A DNA stretch of 64,000 nt from contig NZ_JAUSQL010000001.1 in the NCBI RefSeq assembly GCF_030811095.1, positions 1,240,001-1,304,000 of the forward strand, read 5' to 3'. Shown one piece after another: positions 1 to 10,616 of this stretch (its first letter is position 1; each line of letters opens with the position of its first letter). Below the pieces are notes generated by a model that did not search any database, had not been told where the DNA came from, and worked only from the letters and a program-made list of their open reading frames with translations. This DNA is from Trueperella abortisuis. GTDB lineage: Bacteria > Actinomycetota > Actinomycetes > Actinomycetales > Actinomycetaceae. A program made the translations under genes and the position numbers.

Positions 1-1098
1 TTCGACACGTGGGCAAAGGAGAACCCCGAGGCCAAGGCCTTGCTCGACCGGGTGCTCGCCCACAGGCTTCCCGACGGCTACGCCGACGCCTTCCCAACCT
101 TCGAGGCGGACAAGCCGGTAGCTACCCGCGCCGCCTCCGGCGTCGTGCTCAACGCGATCAAGGACGCCCTGCCCGAGCTGTGGGGCGGCTCCGCCGATCT
201 CGCGGGCTCGAACAACACGATCATGAAGGGCGAGCCGTCCTTCTTCCCCGAAGAGCGCTCATCGGCGATGTTCCCCGGCAACGAGTACGGGCGCAACCTG
301 CACTTCGGCATCCGCGAACACGGCATGGGCTCCATCGTCAACGGCATCGCGCTAGACGGTCTGACCCGCCCGTATGGCGCAACCTTCTTCGTCTTCGCAG
401 ACTACATGCGCCCGGCCGTCCGCCTTGCGGCGCTCATGAAGATCCCCTCCACCTTCGTGTGGACCCACGACTCGGTGGGTGTGGGCGAGGACGGCCCCAC
501 GCATCAGCCGGTTGAGCACCTGTGGGCCTACCGCGCGATCCCTGGCCTGGATATCGTCCGCCCGGCGGACGCCAACGAGACCTCCTACGCCTGGCGCGGC
601 ATCCTCGAGCGCACCGACCGCCCGGCCGGCCTCATCCTGTCCCGCCAAAACCTTCCCGTCCCCGCCCGTGGCGAGGGGGCGCTGGCCTCGGCTGAAGGCG
701 TCCTCAAGGGCGGCTACGTGCTGGCCGATGCCGAGCAGCTCGACGTCGTCATCATGGCCACCGGCTCCGAGGTTTCCGTGGCGCTCGAAGCCCGCGAGGA
801 GCTGGCCAAGGAGGGCATCGGCGCGCGCGTCGTCTCGATGCCGTGCCTGGAGTGGTTTGAGGAGCAGCCTGAGGACTACCGCGAGTCGGTGCTGCCCTCC
901 TCCGTCAAGGCGCGCGTCTCGGTGGAGGCCGGCTCGACGCTCGGCTGGCGCAACTATGTGGGTGACGCCGGTCGCACGGTCGGCATCGACCACTTCGGCG
1001 AATCCGCCAACGGCGGCTTGCTGCTGAAGAAGTACGGCATGACCGCGCAAAACGTGGTCAAGGCCGCCAAGGAATCCATCGCTGCGGCCACGAAGTAG
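1..1098 (+). CDS. tkt: Transketolase, C-terminal part (5' end outside window)
   Basis: The frame is open from base 1, so the N-terminal thiamine-diphosphate-binding half lies upstream of the window; 365 residues are visible. They hold the pyrimidine-binding domain, with the catalytic-glutamate segment FGIREHGMG and the transketolase signature GEDGPTHQPVEHL, followed by the C-terminal domain. The enzyme moves two-carbon units between sugar phosphates in the non-oxidative pentose phosphate pathway, in the cytoplasm. It is the first visible gene of a tkt-tal-zwf-opcA run and sits 9 bases ahead of tal. Confidence 0.97.
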   Translation, partial: FDTWAKENPEAKALLDRVLAHRLPDGYADAFPTFEADKPVATRAASGVVLNAIKDALPELWGGSADLAGSNNTIMKGEPSFFPEERSSAMFPGNEYGRNLHFGIREHGMGSIVNGIALDGLTRPYGATFFVFADYMRPAVRLAALMKIPSTFVWTHDSVGVGEDGPTHQPVEHLWAYRAIPGLDIVRPADANETSYAWRGILERTDRPAGLILSRQNLPVPARGEGALASAEGVLKGGYVLADAEQLDVVIMATGSEVSVALEAREELAKEGIGARVVSMPCLEWFEEQPEDYRESVLPSSVKARVSVEAGSTLGWRNYVGDAGRTVGIDHFGESANGGLLLKKYGMTAQNVVKAAKESIAAATK

Positions 1099-1107
1099 GG
1101 AGGCCAC

Positions 1108-2208
1108 GTGTCCAATCTTGCAAAGCTCTCCGAGCTCGGTGTGTCCATCTGGCTCGACGATCTCTCGCGCTCCCGGCTCGATTCGGGCAACCTCGAGGGG
1201 CTTATTCACGATCATTCGGTCGTGGGCGTGACCACTAACCCCTCCATCTTCCAAGCCGCCATCTCCGGCTCGGATGCCTACCGGGACGACATCGCACGCC
1301 TGGCGGACGAGGGAAAGACGGCCGAGGAGATCATCACCGCCCTCACCACCGACGACGTGCGGCGGGCCTGCGACCTGTTCGCACCCACGTTCGAGGCGAG
1401 CCGCGGCTACGACGGGCGCGTGTCGATCGAGGTAGACCCGCGTCTGGCCCACAACCCCGCCCCCACTTTGGCGCAGGCCAAGGAACTGTGGGCGATGGTT
1501 GACCGCCCGAACGTGATGATCAAGATCCCTGCCACGAAGGCGGGCCTGCCGGCCATCCGCGACGCGATCGCCGCGGGCCTTTCGGTCAACGTCACGCTCA
1601 TCTTCTCGGTTGAGCGCTACGAGGAGGTCATCGATGCCTACCTCAGCGGACTCGAGGCGGCCCTCGCGGCCGGCAAGGATCTTTCCACCATCCACTCCGT
1701 CGCCTCCTTCTTCGTCTCCCGTGTGGATACGGAGATCGATGCGCGGCTGGAGAAGATCGGCGGCCAGTCCGCGCTTGCCATGCGCGGCAAGGCTGGCGTG
1801 GCCAACGCGCGCAACGCCTATGCCGCTTTCCTCAAGCATGTCGAGTCGGAACGCTTCCGCGACCTGGAGGACGAGGGCGCCAACATGCAACGTCCGCTGT
1901 GGGCTTCCACGGGCGTGAAGAACCCCGACTACTCCCCCACCCTGTACGTGGATCAACTCGCCACCGCACACGTGGTCAACACGATGCCGGAGGCGACACT
2001 GTGGGCCACGAAGGACGGCGCGGAGCTTGCGGGCGACACCGTGCGCCCCAACCTCGACGAGGCCGCGAACACGATCAAGCGCCTGACCCTTCTGGGCATC
2101 GACGTCCCCGGCGTCGCCGCCAAGCTCGAGGAGGAGGGCGTGGAGAAGTTCGAGACCGCCTGGGATCAGCTCATCGATACGGTCACCGACGCGATGAACG
2201 CTAACTAG
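1108..2208 (+). CDS. tal: Transaldolase
   Basis: This 366-residue protein has the transaldolase signature GVTTNPSIF and the Schiff-base lysine segment NVMIKIPAT. The length fits the long actinobacterial type. It transfers a dihydroxyacetone unit between sugar phosphates and works with the transketolase encoded just upstream. The GTG start at 1108 is chosen because a GGAGG Shine-Dalgarno lies 5-9 bases before it, immediately after the tkt stop codon. Co-transcription with tkt is inferred from the short gap. Confidence 0.97.
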   Translation: MSNLAKLSELGVSIWLDDLSRSRLDSGNLEGLIHDHSVVGVTTNPSIFQAAISGSDAYRDDIARLADEGKTAEEIITALTTDDVRRACDLFAPTFEASRGYDGRVSIEVDPRLAHNPAPTLAQAKELWAMVDRPNVMIKIPATKAGLPAIRDAIAAGLSVNVTLIFSVERYEEVIDAYLSGLEAALAAGKDLSTIHSVASFFVSRVDTEIDARLEKIGGQSALAMRGKAGVANARNAYAAFLKHVESERFRDLEDEGANMQRPLWASTGVKNPDYSPTLYVDQLATAHVVNTMPEATLWATKDGAELAGDTVRPNLDEAANTIKRLTLLGIDVPGVAAKLEEEGVEKFETAWDQLIDTVTDAMNAN

Positions 2209-2219
2209 GGGTAGAGTAG

Positions 2220-2257
2220 GTGAGGCAGGGTTGCTCGATGGGGCGGCCCTGCCTCAC
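2220..2257 (+). promoter_or_regulatory. 11-bp perfect inverted repeat between tal and zwf
   Basis: GTGAGGCAGGG at 2220-2230 is matched by its exact reverse complement at 2247-2257, with a 16-base loop. It begins 11 bases after the tal stop and ends 6 bases before the zwf Shine-Dalgarno TGGAGG. No T-run follows, so an attenuator or mRNA-processing stem is as likely as a true terminator. Confidence 0.55.
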
Positions 2258-2274
2258 TTCTTGGAGGTACACAC

Positions 2275-3804
2275 ATGGGACCTGAGTGGTCGAATCCGCT
2301 CCTATCAAACGGCGACACCCGGCTCCTTCGGGTGGCGGGCCCGTGCGGCTTGGTACTCTTCGGCATCACGGGCGACCTGTCAAAGAATAAGATCCTGCCC
2401 GCGATCTACGATCTCTCTCACCGCGACCTGTTGCCGGCTTCTTTCACCCTGATCGGGGTGGCACGCCCGAAGGCGTCCATCCCCGACCTGACTGCCTGGG
2501 TGGAGGATGCGATTCGCGCGGGGGCTAAGACCGGTATCGACGAGACGGCGCTTCGCCAGCTCATCGCCGGATTCCGGGTGGTGGAGGGCGACTACGACTC
2601 GCCCGAGACCTTCGCCAAGCTGCAGGCCGAGCTCGAGGATGCCAACGTCGAGCGCGGAACCGATGGGAACTACGCCTTTTACCTCGCCATTCCCCCGGCG
2701 CTCTTCCCCAAAGTTCTCACCGAACTCAAGGACGCCGGGCTGGCCAGCCAGGAGGAGGGCTGGCGGCGCGTTGTCATCGAGAAGCCCTTCGGCCATGACT
2801 TGGCAAGCGCTCAAGAGCTGGACCGGATCGTAACCGGGGTCTTCGACGAGTCTTCGATCTTCCGCATCGACCATTATCTTGGCAAGGAGACGGTGCAAAA
2901 CATCCTCGCCCTGCGCTTCGCCAACGAGCTCTTCGAGCCGATCTGGAACAATGCCCACGTCGACCACGTGCAGATCACCATGGCAGAAGACATCGGCATC
3001 GGATCGCGCGCCGGTTACTACGACGGCGTTGGCGCCGCACGCGACGTCATTCAGAATCACCTCCTCCAGCTGCTGGCACTCGTGGCGATGGAGGAACCGA
3101 CGTCGTTCGAGGCCGATGCGTTGCGCCACGAGAAGGAAAAGGTGCTCAAGGCCACCCACCTTATCGACGGCCCGGAGACGTCCTCCGTCTTCGCCCAATA
3201 CGCCTCTGGCTGGCAGGGCGGTGAACTCGTGCGCTCCTACCTGGAAGAGGACGGCGTCGCCGCCAACACCCGCACCGATACCTATGCCGCGCTCCGGCTC
3301 AGCATCGACACGCGCCGCTGGGCGGGCGTCCCGTTCTATCTGCGCGCCGGAAAGCGGCTGGGCAGGCGCGTGACCGAGGTGGCCCTCGAATTCCGCCGCC
3401 CGCCCTTCCTGCCGTTTACGAAGGAACAGATGGCGGGGATGGGCACGAACACGCTCGTCCTCCGTATCCAGCCCGATGAAGGCGTCACCTTCCGCTTTGC
3501 CTCCAAGGTTCCCGGCGCGCAGATGCAGCTGCGAGACGTGACGATGGATTTTGGCTACGGTCACGCGTTCACCGAGTATGCCCCGGAGGCCTACGAGCGG
3601 CTCATCCTCGACGTGCTGCTCGGCGATCCGCCACTCTTTCCGCGTCAAACCGAGGTGGAGCTGGGCTGGAAGCTCATCGACGAGGTGACGGGATACTGGG
3701 AGAACAGCGGCCGTCCCATCGAGACGTACGAGCCCGGATCGTGGGGGCCGCTCGGTTCGGACGCGATGCTCGGCCAGGACGGCAACGCCTGGCGCAGGCC
3801 CTAG
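2275..3804 (+). CDS. zwf: Glucose-6-phosphate 1-dehydrogenase
   Basis: The 509-residue protein has the dinucleotide-binding motif GITGDLSKNK (about residues 30-39), the IEKPFGHD segment, and the active-site motif DHYLGKE at 199-205. It oxidises glucose 6-phosphate to the lactone with NADP, the entry step of the oxidative pentose phosphate pathway. The ATG at 2275 follows a TGGAGG ribosome-binding site. It is directly followed by opcA, its assembly/allosteric partner in actinobacteria and cyanobacteria. Confidence 0.97.
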   Translation: MGPEWSNPLLSNGDTRLLRVAGPCGLVLFGITGDLSKNKILPAIYDLSHRDLLPASFTLIGVARPKASIPDLTAWVEDAIRAGAKTGIDETALRQLIAGFRVVEGDYDSPETFAKLQAELEDANVERGTDGNYAFYLAIPPALFPKVLTELKDAGLASQEEGWRRVVIEKPFGHDLASAQELDRIVTGVFDESSIFRIDHYLGKETVQNILALRFANELFEPIWNNAHVDHVQITMAEDIGIGSRAGYYDGVGAARDVIQNHLLQLLALVAMEEPTSFEADALRHEKEKVLKATHLIDGPETSSVFAQYASGWQGGELVRSYLEEDGVAANTRTDTYAALRLSIDTRRWAGVPFYLRAGKRLGRRVTEVALEFRRPPFLPFTKEQMAGMGTNTLVLRIQPDEGVTFRFASKVPGAQMQLRDVTMDFGYGHAFTEYAPEAYERLILDVLLGDPPLFPRQTEVELGWKLIDEVTGYWENSGRPIETYEPGSWGPLGSDAMLGQDGNAWRRP

Positions 3805-3812
3805 GAGGAACC

Positions 3813-4721
3813 ATGGATAAGATCTCACACACCACGTCCGCCCGCCTCGCCCGCCGGCTCAATGAGCTACGCGGCGAGGGCACCTACGCCCTCGGCAAGG
3901 TCCTCAACCTCGTCGCCGTGGTTCGCGACGAGGACGGGGTGCGCGCTGTCGTCGACTCCGCGCTCGGCGTGGCGGAGGCACACCCCTTGCGCATCGTCGT
4001 CGTCTTGCCTGACGCATCCGACGACGGCGACGCCCGGCTCGACGCTGAGATCCTCGGTCACGAGGACGTGGGACCAGCAGAAGTAGTGATTCTGCGTCCA
4101 TACAACGGAGCAGGAACGAGCCGCATCTCGCTCGTGACACCGTTGCTCCTCCCCGACGCGCCCGTCTTCACCTGGTGGGTGCAGGACGCGCCGACCTGCC
4201 CGACGGACAGAAGCCTGGGGCAGATCGCCTCCCGACGCATCACCAACGCCAACGCCGTCACCGACCCACTCGGCGCACTCAAGGAGTTGGCGAGGAAACG
4301 CGAGCCCGGCGACACGGACATCAACTGGGCCGGGATCACGATCTGGCGTTCCCAGCTCGCCGCCCTCCTCAACGAGGGGCCGCACGAAAGTGTCGTCAGC
4401 GCACAGGTGGGTGGCAACACCCATCGGGTCGGCTCCCACATGCTCGCCGCCTGGCTACGGCTCCGTCTCGCTGTGCCCGTCGAGCTGATCCACACGGGCG
4501 CACCCGGAATCGAGTATGTCTGCCTCCATCGTCCCTCCGGCGACCTGTCCATCACCCGCCCTGGCCGCGGCTCCATCGCGGTACTCGGACGCCCGGGCAG
4601 GCCCGACCTGCAGATCTCGATGCCCATGCGCTCTTACGAGTCTCAGCTGATCGAGGAGCTGCGCACCGTGGGAGACGATCCTGAATTCGCGGCGGTCCTG
4701 GCGGCGATGGCCGACCAGTAG
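3813..4721 (+). CDS. opcA: OpcA, glucose-6-phosphate dehydrogenase assembly/effector protein
   Basis: This 302-residue protein matches the OpcA family in length and position directly after zwf. OpcA homologues promote assembly or activity of glucose-6-phosphate dehydrogenase. The start is set at the ATG at 3813 because an AGGAGG site (3803-3808) overlaps the zwf stop; upstream in-frame starts would lie inside zwf. In many actinobacteria the next gene is the 6-phosphogluconolactonase gene, but here the strand switches. Bases 4722-4924 show no convincing gene on either strand. Confidence 0.93.
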   Translation: MDKISHTTSARLARRLNELRGEGTYALGKVLNLVAVVRDEDGVRAVVDSALGVAEAHPLRIVVVLPDASDDGDARLDAEILGHEDVGPAEVVILRPYNGAGTSRISLVTPLLLPDAPVFTWWVQDAPTCPTDRSLGQIASRRITNANAVTDPLGALKELARKREPGDTDINWAGITIWRSQLAALLNEGPHESVVSAQVGGNTHRVGSHMLAAWLRLRLAVPVELIHTGAPGIEYVCLHRPSGDLSITRPGRGSIAVLGRPGRPDLQISMPMRSYESQLIEELRTVGDDPEFAAVLAAMADQ

Positions 4722-4924
4722 TCAGGTAGACGGGAATCTGCGGGACGGGCATCGGCACGTGGGCTGCGTGCTCGACCGTCGCGACCTTGGCCCATGATCT
4801 TGCCCTCTCCAGGTAGCGAGCGCGCTGTGGGGCCAGAGCACTTGGCACGAACGGCAAGCGGCCGTGACGCGACCCAAGCCCCGTCGGTCATCCGTGTCGC
4901 GGTCTCTGGGAAGCCGGAGACGAA

Positions 4925-4951
4925 AAACGCGCCCGACAAACGGGCGCGTTT
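4925..4951 (-). terminator. Rho-independent terminator of secG
   Basis: AAACGCGCCCG (4925-4935) and CGGGCGCGTTT (4941-4951) form a perfect 11-bp stem with a 5-base loop. Read on the minus strand it follows the secG stop by about 20 bases and ends in a run of five T (from A at 4923-4927). It may also stop opcA transcripts arriving from the other side. Confidence 0.85.
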
Positions 4952-4970
4952 CAACAGCTAGTCGCTCGAC

Positions 4971-5216
4971 CTAGCCCTGGAACTTCGTGATGAGGCCGAT
5001 GAGCACGATCGACAGCGTCCAAACCAGCGCAACACCTACCGTAATGCGGTTCAGGTTGCGCTCGGCCACGCCCGATGAACGCATTGAGGTGGAAATGCCG
5101 CCGCCGAATACGTCGGAGACGCCCCCGCCACGACCCTTGTGCAGCAGGATCGAGCCGATGAGGAGGAGGCTCGACAGGACGAGCACGACGATGCACACAA
5201 TGAGGATGACCTGCAC
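4971..5216 (-). CDS. secG: Preprotein translocase subunit SecG
   Basis: This 81-residue protein has two hydrophobic segments (about residues 2-24 and 57-77) around a glycine-rich loop GRGGGVSDVFGG, the SecG arrangement. It is the small stimulatory subunit of the SecYEG channel in the cytoplasmic membrane. The start is a GTG at 5214-5216 preceded by AAAGAG. It follows tpiA, as in other actinobacteria, but a very stable palindrome separates the two, so its expression may be partly uncoupled. Confidence 0.95.
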   Translation of the reverse strand: MQVILIVCIVVLVLSSLLLIGSILLHKGRGGGVSDVFGGGISTSMRSSGVAERNLNRITVGVALVWTLSIVLIGLITKFQG

Positions 5217-5274
5217 GATATTCTCTTTCGTTCGGAATCGGCGCCAGACGCCGCAATACCGTACCAGTGTATAG

Positions 5275-5318
5275 CACCGGGGAGGGCAAGGGCGTATACG
5301 CCCTTGCCCTCCCCGGTG
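5275..5318 (-). terminator. 44-bp perfect palindrome between tpiA and secG
   Basis: CACCGGGGAGGGCAAGGGCG at 5275 onward pairs base for base with the rest of the segment to 5318, with TATA at the centre and no mismatch. It starts 13 bases after the tpiA stop. There is no T-run, so it is either a U-less terminator or an mRNA 3'-end stabiliser that lets some transcription reach secG. Confidence 0.7.
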
Positions 5319-5331
5319 TGAAACCTATCGC

Positions 5332-6108
5332 TTAGGCGAGGTAGGTCACGATCTTCGCGAACTCCGCGGCGTCAAGTGAGGCACCGCCCACGAGCGCGCC
5401 GTCAACGTCGGGCTGAGCCATGATGTCCTTGACATTGGAGGACTTCACCGAACCGCCGTACTGGATGCGGACCGACTGCGCGGTCGCGTCGTCGTAGAGC
5501 TCGCCCACCTTGCCACGGATGGCGCCACAGACCTCCTGGGCGTCCTCCGGGGTGGCGACCTCGCCGGTGCCGATAGCCCAAATGGGCTCGTAGGCGATCA
5601 CCGACTTGGCGACTTCCTCGGCGCTAAGGCCGGCGAGCATCTCCTCGATCTGGCCAAGCACGAAATCGACCTGGTTGCCGGCCTTGCGCACGTCCAGCGC
5701 CTCGCCGCAACACATGATCGGGGTCATGCCGGCGTCGAGGACCTTCTTGGCCTTCTTACCGACGAGCTCGGAGGTCTCACCGTGGTACTCGCGTCGCTCC
5801 GAGTGGCCGACCACCACGTAGGTGCAGCCAAGCTTGGTGAGCATGCCGGTTGAGATCTCACCCGTGTAGGCGCCCTTGTCGTGAATCGAGACGTCCTGCG
5901 CGCCGTATCCGATCTCGAACTCCTCGGCGTCGATGAGCGTCTGGACAGAGCGGATATCCGTAAAGGGGACGATGACGGCCGCCTCGGTGGTGGCGAAATC
6001 GTGCTTGAGGTCCTTCAATGTGAGGGCAAGCTTCTGAACCAGGGAAACGGCCTCGAGGTGGTCGAGGTTCATCTTCCAGTTGCCTGCCATGAGCGGGGTG
6101 CGTGACAT
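5332..6108 (-). CDS. tpiA: Triose-phosphate isomerase
   Basis: The 258-residue protein carries the three signatures of the TIM active site: substrate-binding Lys12 in GNWKMN, catalytic His102 in VVGHSERR, and catalytic Glu174 in [11 protein letters not shown]. It interconverts dihydroxyacetone phosphate and glyceraldehyde 3-phosphate in glycolysis. Its ATG abuts the pgk stop codon with no gap, so translation is probably coupled to pgk. Confidence 0.98.
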   Translation of the reverse strand: MSRTPLMAGNWKMNLDHLEAVSLVQKLALTLKDLKHDFATTEAAVIVPFTDIRSVQTLIDAEEFEIGYGAQDVSIHDKGAYTGEISTGMLTKLGCTYVVVGHSERREYHGETSELVGKKAKKVLDAGMTPIMCCGEALDVRKAGNQVDFVLGQIEEMLAGLSAEEVAKSVIAYEPIWAIGTGEVATPEDAQEVCGAIRGKVGELYDDATAQSVRIQYGGSVKSSNVKDIMAQPDVDGALVGGASLDAAEFAKIVTYLA

Positions 6109-7302
6109 TTAGTCCTCCAAAACTGCGATGCCGGGAAGCTCCTTGCCCTCGAGGAACTCGAGGGAGGCGCCGCCGCCGGTGGAAATGTGATTGAACTTGG
6201 CTTCGTCAAAGCCGAGGGTGCGGACCGCTGCGGCCGAATCGCCGCCGCCGACGATCGTGAAGCCGTCAGCCTTCTCCATCGCCTCGGCGATGGCCTTCGT
6301 GCCCTGCGCGAACGCCGGGAACTCGAAGACGCCCATCGGGCCGTTCCACACGATCGTCTTCGAATCGGCGATCGCGGCCGCGTAACCCTTGCGGGTCTTC
6401 GGACCGATGTCGAGGCCCATCTCGTCGGCCGGCATTTCGCCGGTGTCGTAGATGGAGGCCGGGGCGTCGGCGCTGAACTCGGGAGCCGTCACGTTGTCAA
6501 CCGGCACGAGGATCTCGACGCCGGCCTCGTGGGCCTTCTTCAGGTACTCGGCGGCCTTCTCCACGAAGTCCTCCTCGAGGAGAGAGGTGCCCACCTCGTT
6601 GCCCTTGGCCTTGAGGAAGGTGTAGGCCATGCCGCCGCCGATCAGCAGGCGGTCCGCCTTGTCGAGCAGGTTGTCGATGACGCCGAGCTTGTCCGAAACC
6701 TTCGAACCGCCGAGGATCACGGTGTAGGGACGCGCCGGATCCTTCGTGGCCTTCGACAGGGAGTCAATCTCCTTAAACACGAGTTCGCCGGCCGCGCTCG
6801 GCAGCTTCTTGGCGATATCGTAGACGGAGGCCTGCTTGCGATGAACCACTCCGAAGCCGTCGGAAACAAAGGCGTCAGCCAGCGCGGCGTACTCGGCGGC
6901 GAGTTCTTCGCGCTCGGCGTCGACCTTGGACGACTCGCGCGGGTCAAAGCGGACGTTCTCCAGCAGCACGACGTCGCCGTCGGCCATCTCGGCCGTCAGG
7001 GCCTTCGCGGATTCGCCCACCGTGTCCTGCGCCAGCTTGACCTCCTTGCCAAGCAGCTCGGAGAGGCGGGCGGCCACGGGAGCCAACGAGAAGTCAGGGT
7101 TGACCTCACCCTTCGGCCGGCCCAGGTGCGCCGAGACGATTACCTTGGCGCCGGCGTCGATGAGGCGCGTCAGGGTGGGAAGAGCGGCGCGGATGCGGCC
7201 GTCGTCCGTAATGTTCTTGTCCTTGTCCAGCGGGACGTTGAAGTCCGAGCGGACGAAAACCTTCTTGCCGGCGAGGTCGCCGAGCGAATCAATGGTCCTC
7301 AT
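6109..7302 (-). CDS. pgk: Phosphoglycerate kinase
   Basis: The 397-residue protein begins [10 protein letters not shown], has the substrate motif RSDFNVPLD near residue 20, [13 protein letters not shown] in the C-lobe, and the closing nucleotide-binding [13 protein letters not shown] and [14 protein letters not shown]. It makes ATP from 1,3-bisphosphoglycerate. The ATG at 7302 is preferred over an in-frame start 54 bases upstream because GGAGAAGGAG lies just before it. It is first in a pgk-tpiA-secG unit; gap upstream is cut off by a terminator. Confidence 0.97.
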   Translation of the reverse strand: MRTIDSLGDLAGKKVFVRSDFNVPLDKDKNITDDGRIRAALPTLTRLIDAGAKVIVSAHLGRPKGEVNPDFSLAPVAARLSELLGKEVKLAQDTVGESAKALTAEMADGDVVLLENVRFDPRESSKVDAEREELAAEYAALADAFVSDGFGVVHRKQASVYDIAKKLPSAAGELVFKEIDSLSKATKDPARPYTVILGGSKVSDKLGVIDNLLDKADRLLIGGGMAYTFLKAKGNEVGTSLLEEDFVEKAAEYLKKAHEAGVEILVPVDNVTAPEFSADAPASIYDTGEMPADEMGLDIGPKTRKGYAAAIADSKTIVWNGPMGVFEFPAFAQGTKAIAEAMEKADGFTIVGGGDSAAAVRTLGFDEAKFNHISTGGGASLEFLEGKELPGIAVLED

Positions 7303-7373
7303 AAATTCTCCTTCTCCAGCCGGGCACCGCCCGTAGGTCGGAAACGCACCCGGCAAAAGTCATGTTCTGTAAA

Positions 7374-7406
7374 AGTGCCCGCACATGCGCGACATGTGCG
7401 GGCACT
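7374..7406 (-). terminator. Rho-independent terminator of gap
   Basis: AGTGCCCGCACATG (7374-7387) and CATGTGCGGGCACT (7393-7406) form a perfect 14-bp stem with loop CGCGA. On the minus strand it begins 16 bases after the gap stop and runs into TTTT. It makes gap a separate transcript from pgk-tpiA. Confidence 0.88.
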
Positions 7407-7422
7407 CTACTTAGCGACGCGC

Positions 7423-8557
<1,135 letters not shown>

Positions 8558-8640
8558 ACCTGCAGGGACCTTAGCCGTTTCTTCACACTTAGCAAAACAG
8601 GCTCGACGCGCGGTCCCCGCGTGTGGCTACCACACCGCGT

Positions 8641-9621
8641 TTACAGGCGGCGCTGCGCGCCGGCCACCGCATCCATCGTGTCGGGAACGCCGAGCTCGGC
8701 CGCGCGCTTGTCAGCCATCGTGTTGAGCCTACGCAAACGCCCGGCTACCGCGTCCTTCGTGGCGGGCGGGTTGAGCCTGCCCCCGAGCATGTTGAGGGAG
8801 TCCTCGGGATACTGGATCCTGAACTGGCCCACCTCGCGCAGGTTTTCCGGCACGTCCTCCCCCAGGATCTCAAAGGCTCGCTTGACGCGGATGACGGCGA
8901 CGACGGCGGCGTCAGCAGACCTGCGCATGTTCGCGTCGTCGAAATTGGCCAGCCGGTTAGCCTGGCCGTGGACCTCGCGCTCCGTGCGTAGCTCCTCCCA
9001 CAGCAGAACCCCGTCATTGGAACCCATCCGGCTAAGCATGTCGGAGATCGCGTCTCCCTCGCGGATGTCGACGCGGAAGGCTCCGCGGGCTTCGCGGGCG
9101 CGGTACGGACTGCCCAGGCGGCGGGCTAGCCCGCCAATCCCGTAGGCGGCCTCCAGCGACGGGCAGGTCACCTCAAGCGCCGCGTTGCGGCCCGGCTCCA
9201 TGAGCGAGCCGCGCGCGAGAAAGGCCCCACGCCACGCGGCCGAGGCGTCGGCCTTCGACCCGCCCACAATCTGCGTCGGTAGCCCGCGTACCGGCCGCCC
9301 CAGGGTGTCGAGCAGTCCGAGCCGGCGCGCGACGCGCTCGCCATTCTTCGTGATCCGCACGACGTACGTGTTACCGGCCCGTCCCGAGTTCTTCACCACC
9401 ACCAGGTCGGCGTCGATGGAGAAGACAGCCTTAATGAGCTCACACATGTGCCGAGCTGCCCCCGGGTGATCCAGTTCAGCCTGAAGGGTGACCACGCCGT
9501 CGTTGATCTGGAGGCCACCGGCGAAGCGGAACATTACCGAAACCTCGGCGATCATCGACGACGCTAACCGCGGGAAAACCGCGCCCAGCTCGTCCTTTAA
9601 AGTGGCGGTCAACGCCGGCAT
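8641..9621 (-). CDS. whiA: WhiA, sporulation/cell-division transcriptional regulator
   Basis: This 326-residue protein has the WhiA layout: an N-terminal LAGLIDADG-like region, containing AWRGAFLARGSL and CELIKAVFSIDADL, and a C-terminal helix-turn-helix region (about 230-310). WhiA binds DNA to control division or developmental genes in Gram-positive bacteria. It ends the uvrA-uvrC-rapZ-yvcK-whiA block, a conserved order. An AGGAGG-type site stands before the ATG at 9621. Confidence 0.95.
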   Translation of the reverse strand: MPALTATLKDELGAVFPRLASSMIAEVSVMFRFAGGLQINDGVVTLQAELDHPGAARHMCELIKAVFSIDADLVVVKNSGRAGNTYVVRITKNGERVARRLGLLDTLGRPVRGLPTQIVGGSKADASAAWRGAFLARGSLMEPGRNAALEVTCPSLEAAYGIGGLARRLGSPYRAREARGAFRVDIREGDAISDMLSRMGSNDGVLLWEELRTEREVHGQANRLANFDDANMRRSADAAVVAVIRVKRAFEILGEDVPENLREVGQFRIQYPEDSLNMLGGRLNPPATKDAVAGRLRRLNTMADKRAAELGVPDTMDAVAGAQRRL

Positions 9622-9668
9622 GATTCCTCCAAAAATGGGTACGAAACACTCATTATACGTAAAGCCTC

Positions 9669-10616
9669 TTACCAGCCCAGACTCGATCCGAGCAACTCGC
9701 GTAGCGCGGAGGCGAGGAACAACACGTCGTGTCGCGCCGGATCCGTGCGGTCGGCGAGCTGCCGGGCAAGGACCTGCGCCCCACAGTTCTCCGCCTCACG
9801 CAGGAGCTCGCCCCAGTTGGTGCCGGGTCCGTCGTCGATGACGATCCGATCCAGCCGCAGGCCCGGTGCGTGCTCGTGGAAGGAGCGCACGTGGTCCGCG
9901 GGTGAGAGGCTGCGCGTCTCGTCGTCGGGAACAAGGTTGATGAGCAGCGCCCGCTTGGCCGGTGTCGTCACGAGCGCCTCAGCGAGCTCAGGAACGAGCA
10001 AATGCGGGATGACGGAGGTAAACCACGAGCCGGGACCAACGATGACCCAGTCCGCGTCGTGAATGGCCGCGATCGCCTCGGGAACAGCCGGCGGGTTGTC
10101 CGGGATGAGCCGCACCTGCTTGATCTCCGCCCGGCACGTGGCCACACCCACCTGCCCGGTGACAGTGTGTTCACCGTCGGCGTCGCACACGTCCGCCTCG
10201 ATGCGCAGCGGCGTGGAAGACATCGGCAGCACGGTGCCCGCCGCATCCAGTAGCCTGCCCACCAGCTCCAATCCCTTGACCTGATCACCCAGCAAATCCC
10301 ACACGCCGGTGATGAGCAGGTTGCCCAGCGAGTGGCCGTTGAGCGGGCCCGCGGATGTGAAGCGGTACTGCATGACGTCGCGCCAGGTCAGCGCCCACTC
10401 CCCGTCGTCGCACAGCGCGGACAGCGCCATGCGAAGGTCACCGGGAGGCAGAATGTCGAATTCCTCGCGTAGCCGGCCGGAGCTCCCGCCGTCGTCGGCC
10501 ACCGTGACGATCGCCGTGATGTTGCGCGTGAGCAGACGCAGTGCGCTGAGCGTGGCGTAAAGGCCGTGGCCCCCGCCCAGCGCGACCACCTTCGCGCCGC
10601 GTGCCCCGGTACTCAT
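9669..10616 (-). CDS. yvcK: YvcK/CofD-like gluconeogenesis factor
   Basis: The 315-residue protein starts with a Rossmann-type motif ALGGGHGLYATL (residues 12-23), followed by VTVADDGGSSGRLR, both typical of the CofD-like YvcK family. YvcK binds UDP-sugars and affects carbon metabolism and cell-wall precursor flow in relatives. Its start overlaps the rapZ stop by four bases (10613-10616), so translation is coupled. The family name is secure; the exact role in this organism is inferred. Confidence 0.93.
   Translation of the reverse strand: MSTGARGAKVVALGGGHGLYATLSALRLLTRNITAIVTVADDGGSSGRLREEFDILPPGDLRMALSALCDDGEWALTWRDVMQYRFTSAGPLNGHSLGNLLITGVWDLLGDQVKGLELVGRLLDAAGTVLPMSSTPLRIEADVCDADGEHTVTGQVGVATCRAEIKQVRLIPDNPPAVPEAIAAIHDADWVIVGPGSWFTSVIPHLLVPELAEALVTTPAKRALLINLVPDDETRSLSPADHVRSFHEHAPGLRLDRIVIDDGPGTNWGELLREAENCGAQVLARQLADRTDPARHDVLFLASALRELLGSSLGW

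Noticed and set aside
352..1971. A 539-codon open frame antisense to tkt and tal
   Set aside because: It mirrors codon positions of two certain genes in GC-rich DNA, has no recognisable motif, and spans their boundary.
4552..4954. Two overlapping minus-strand frames of about 100 codons around the end of opcA
   Set aside because: They overlap opcA and the secG terminator and show no motif. They do not encode a lactonase.
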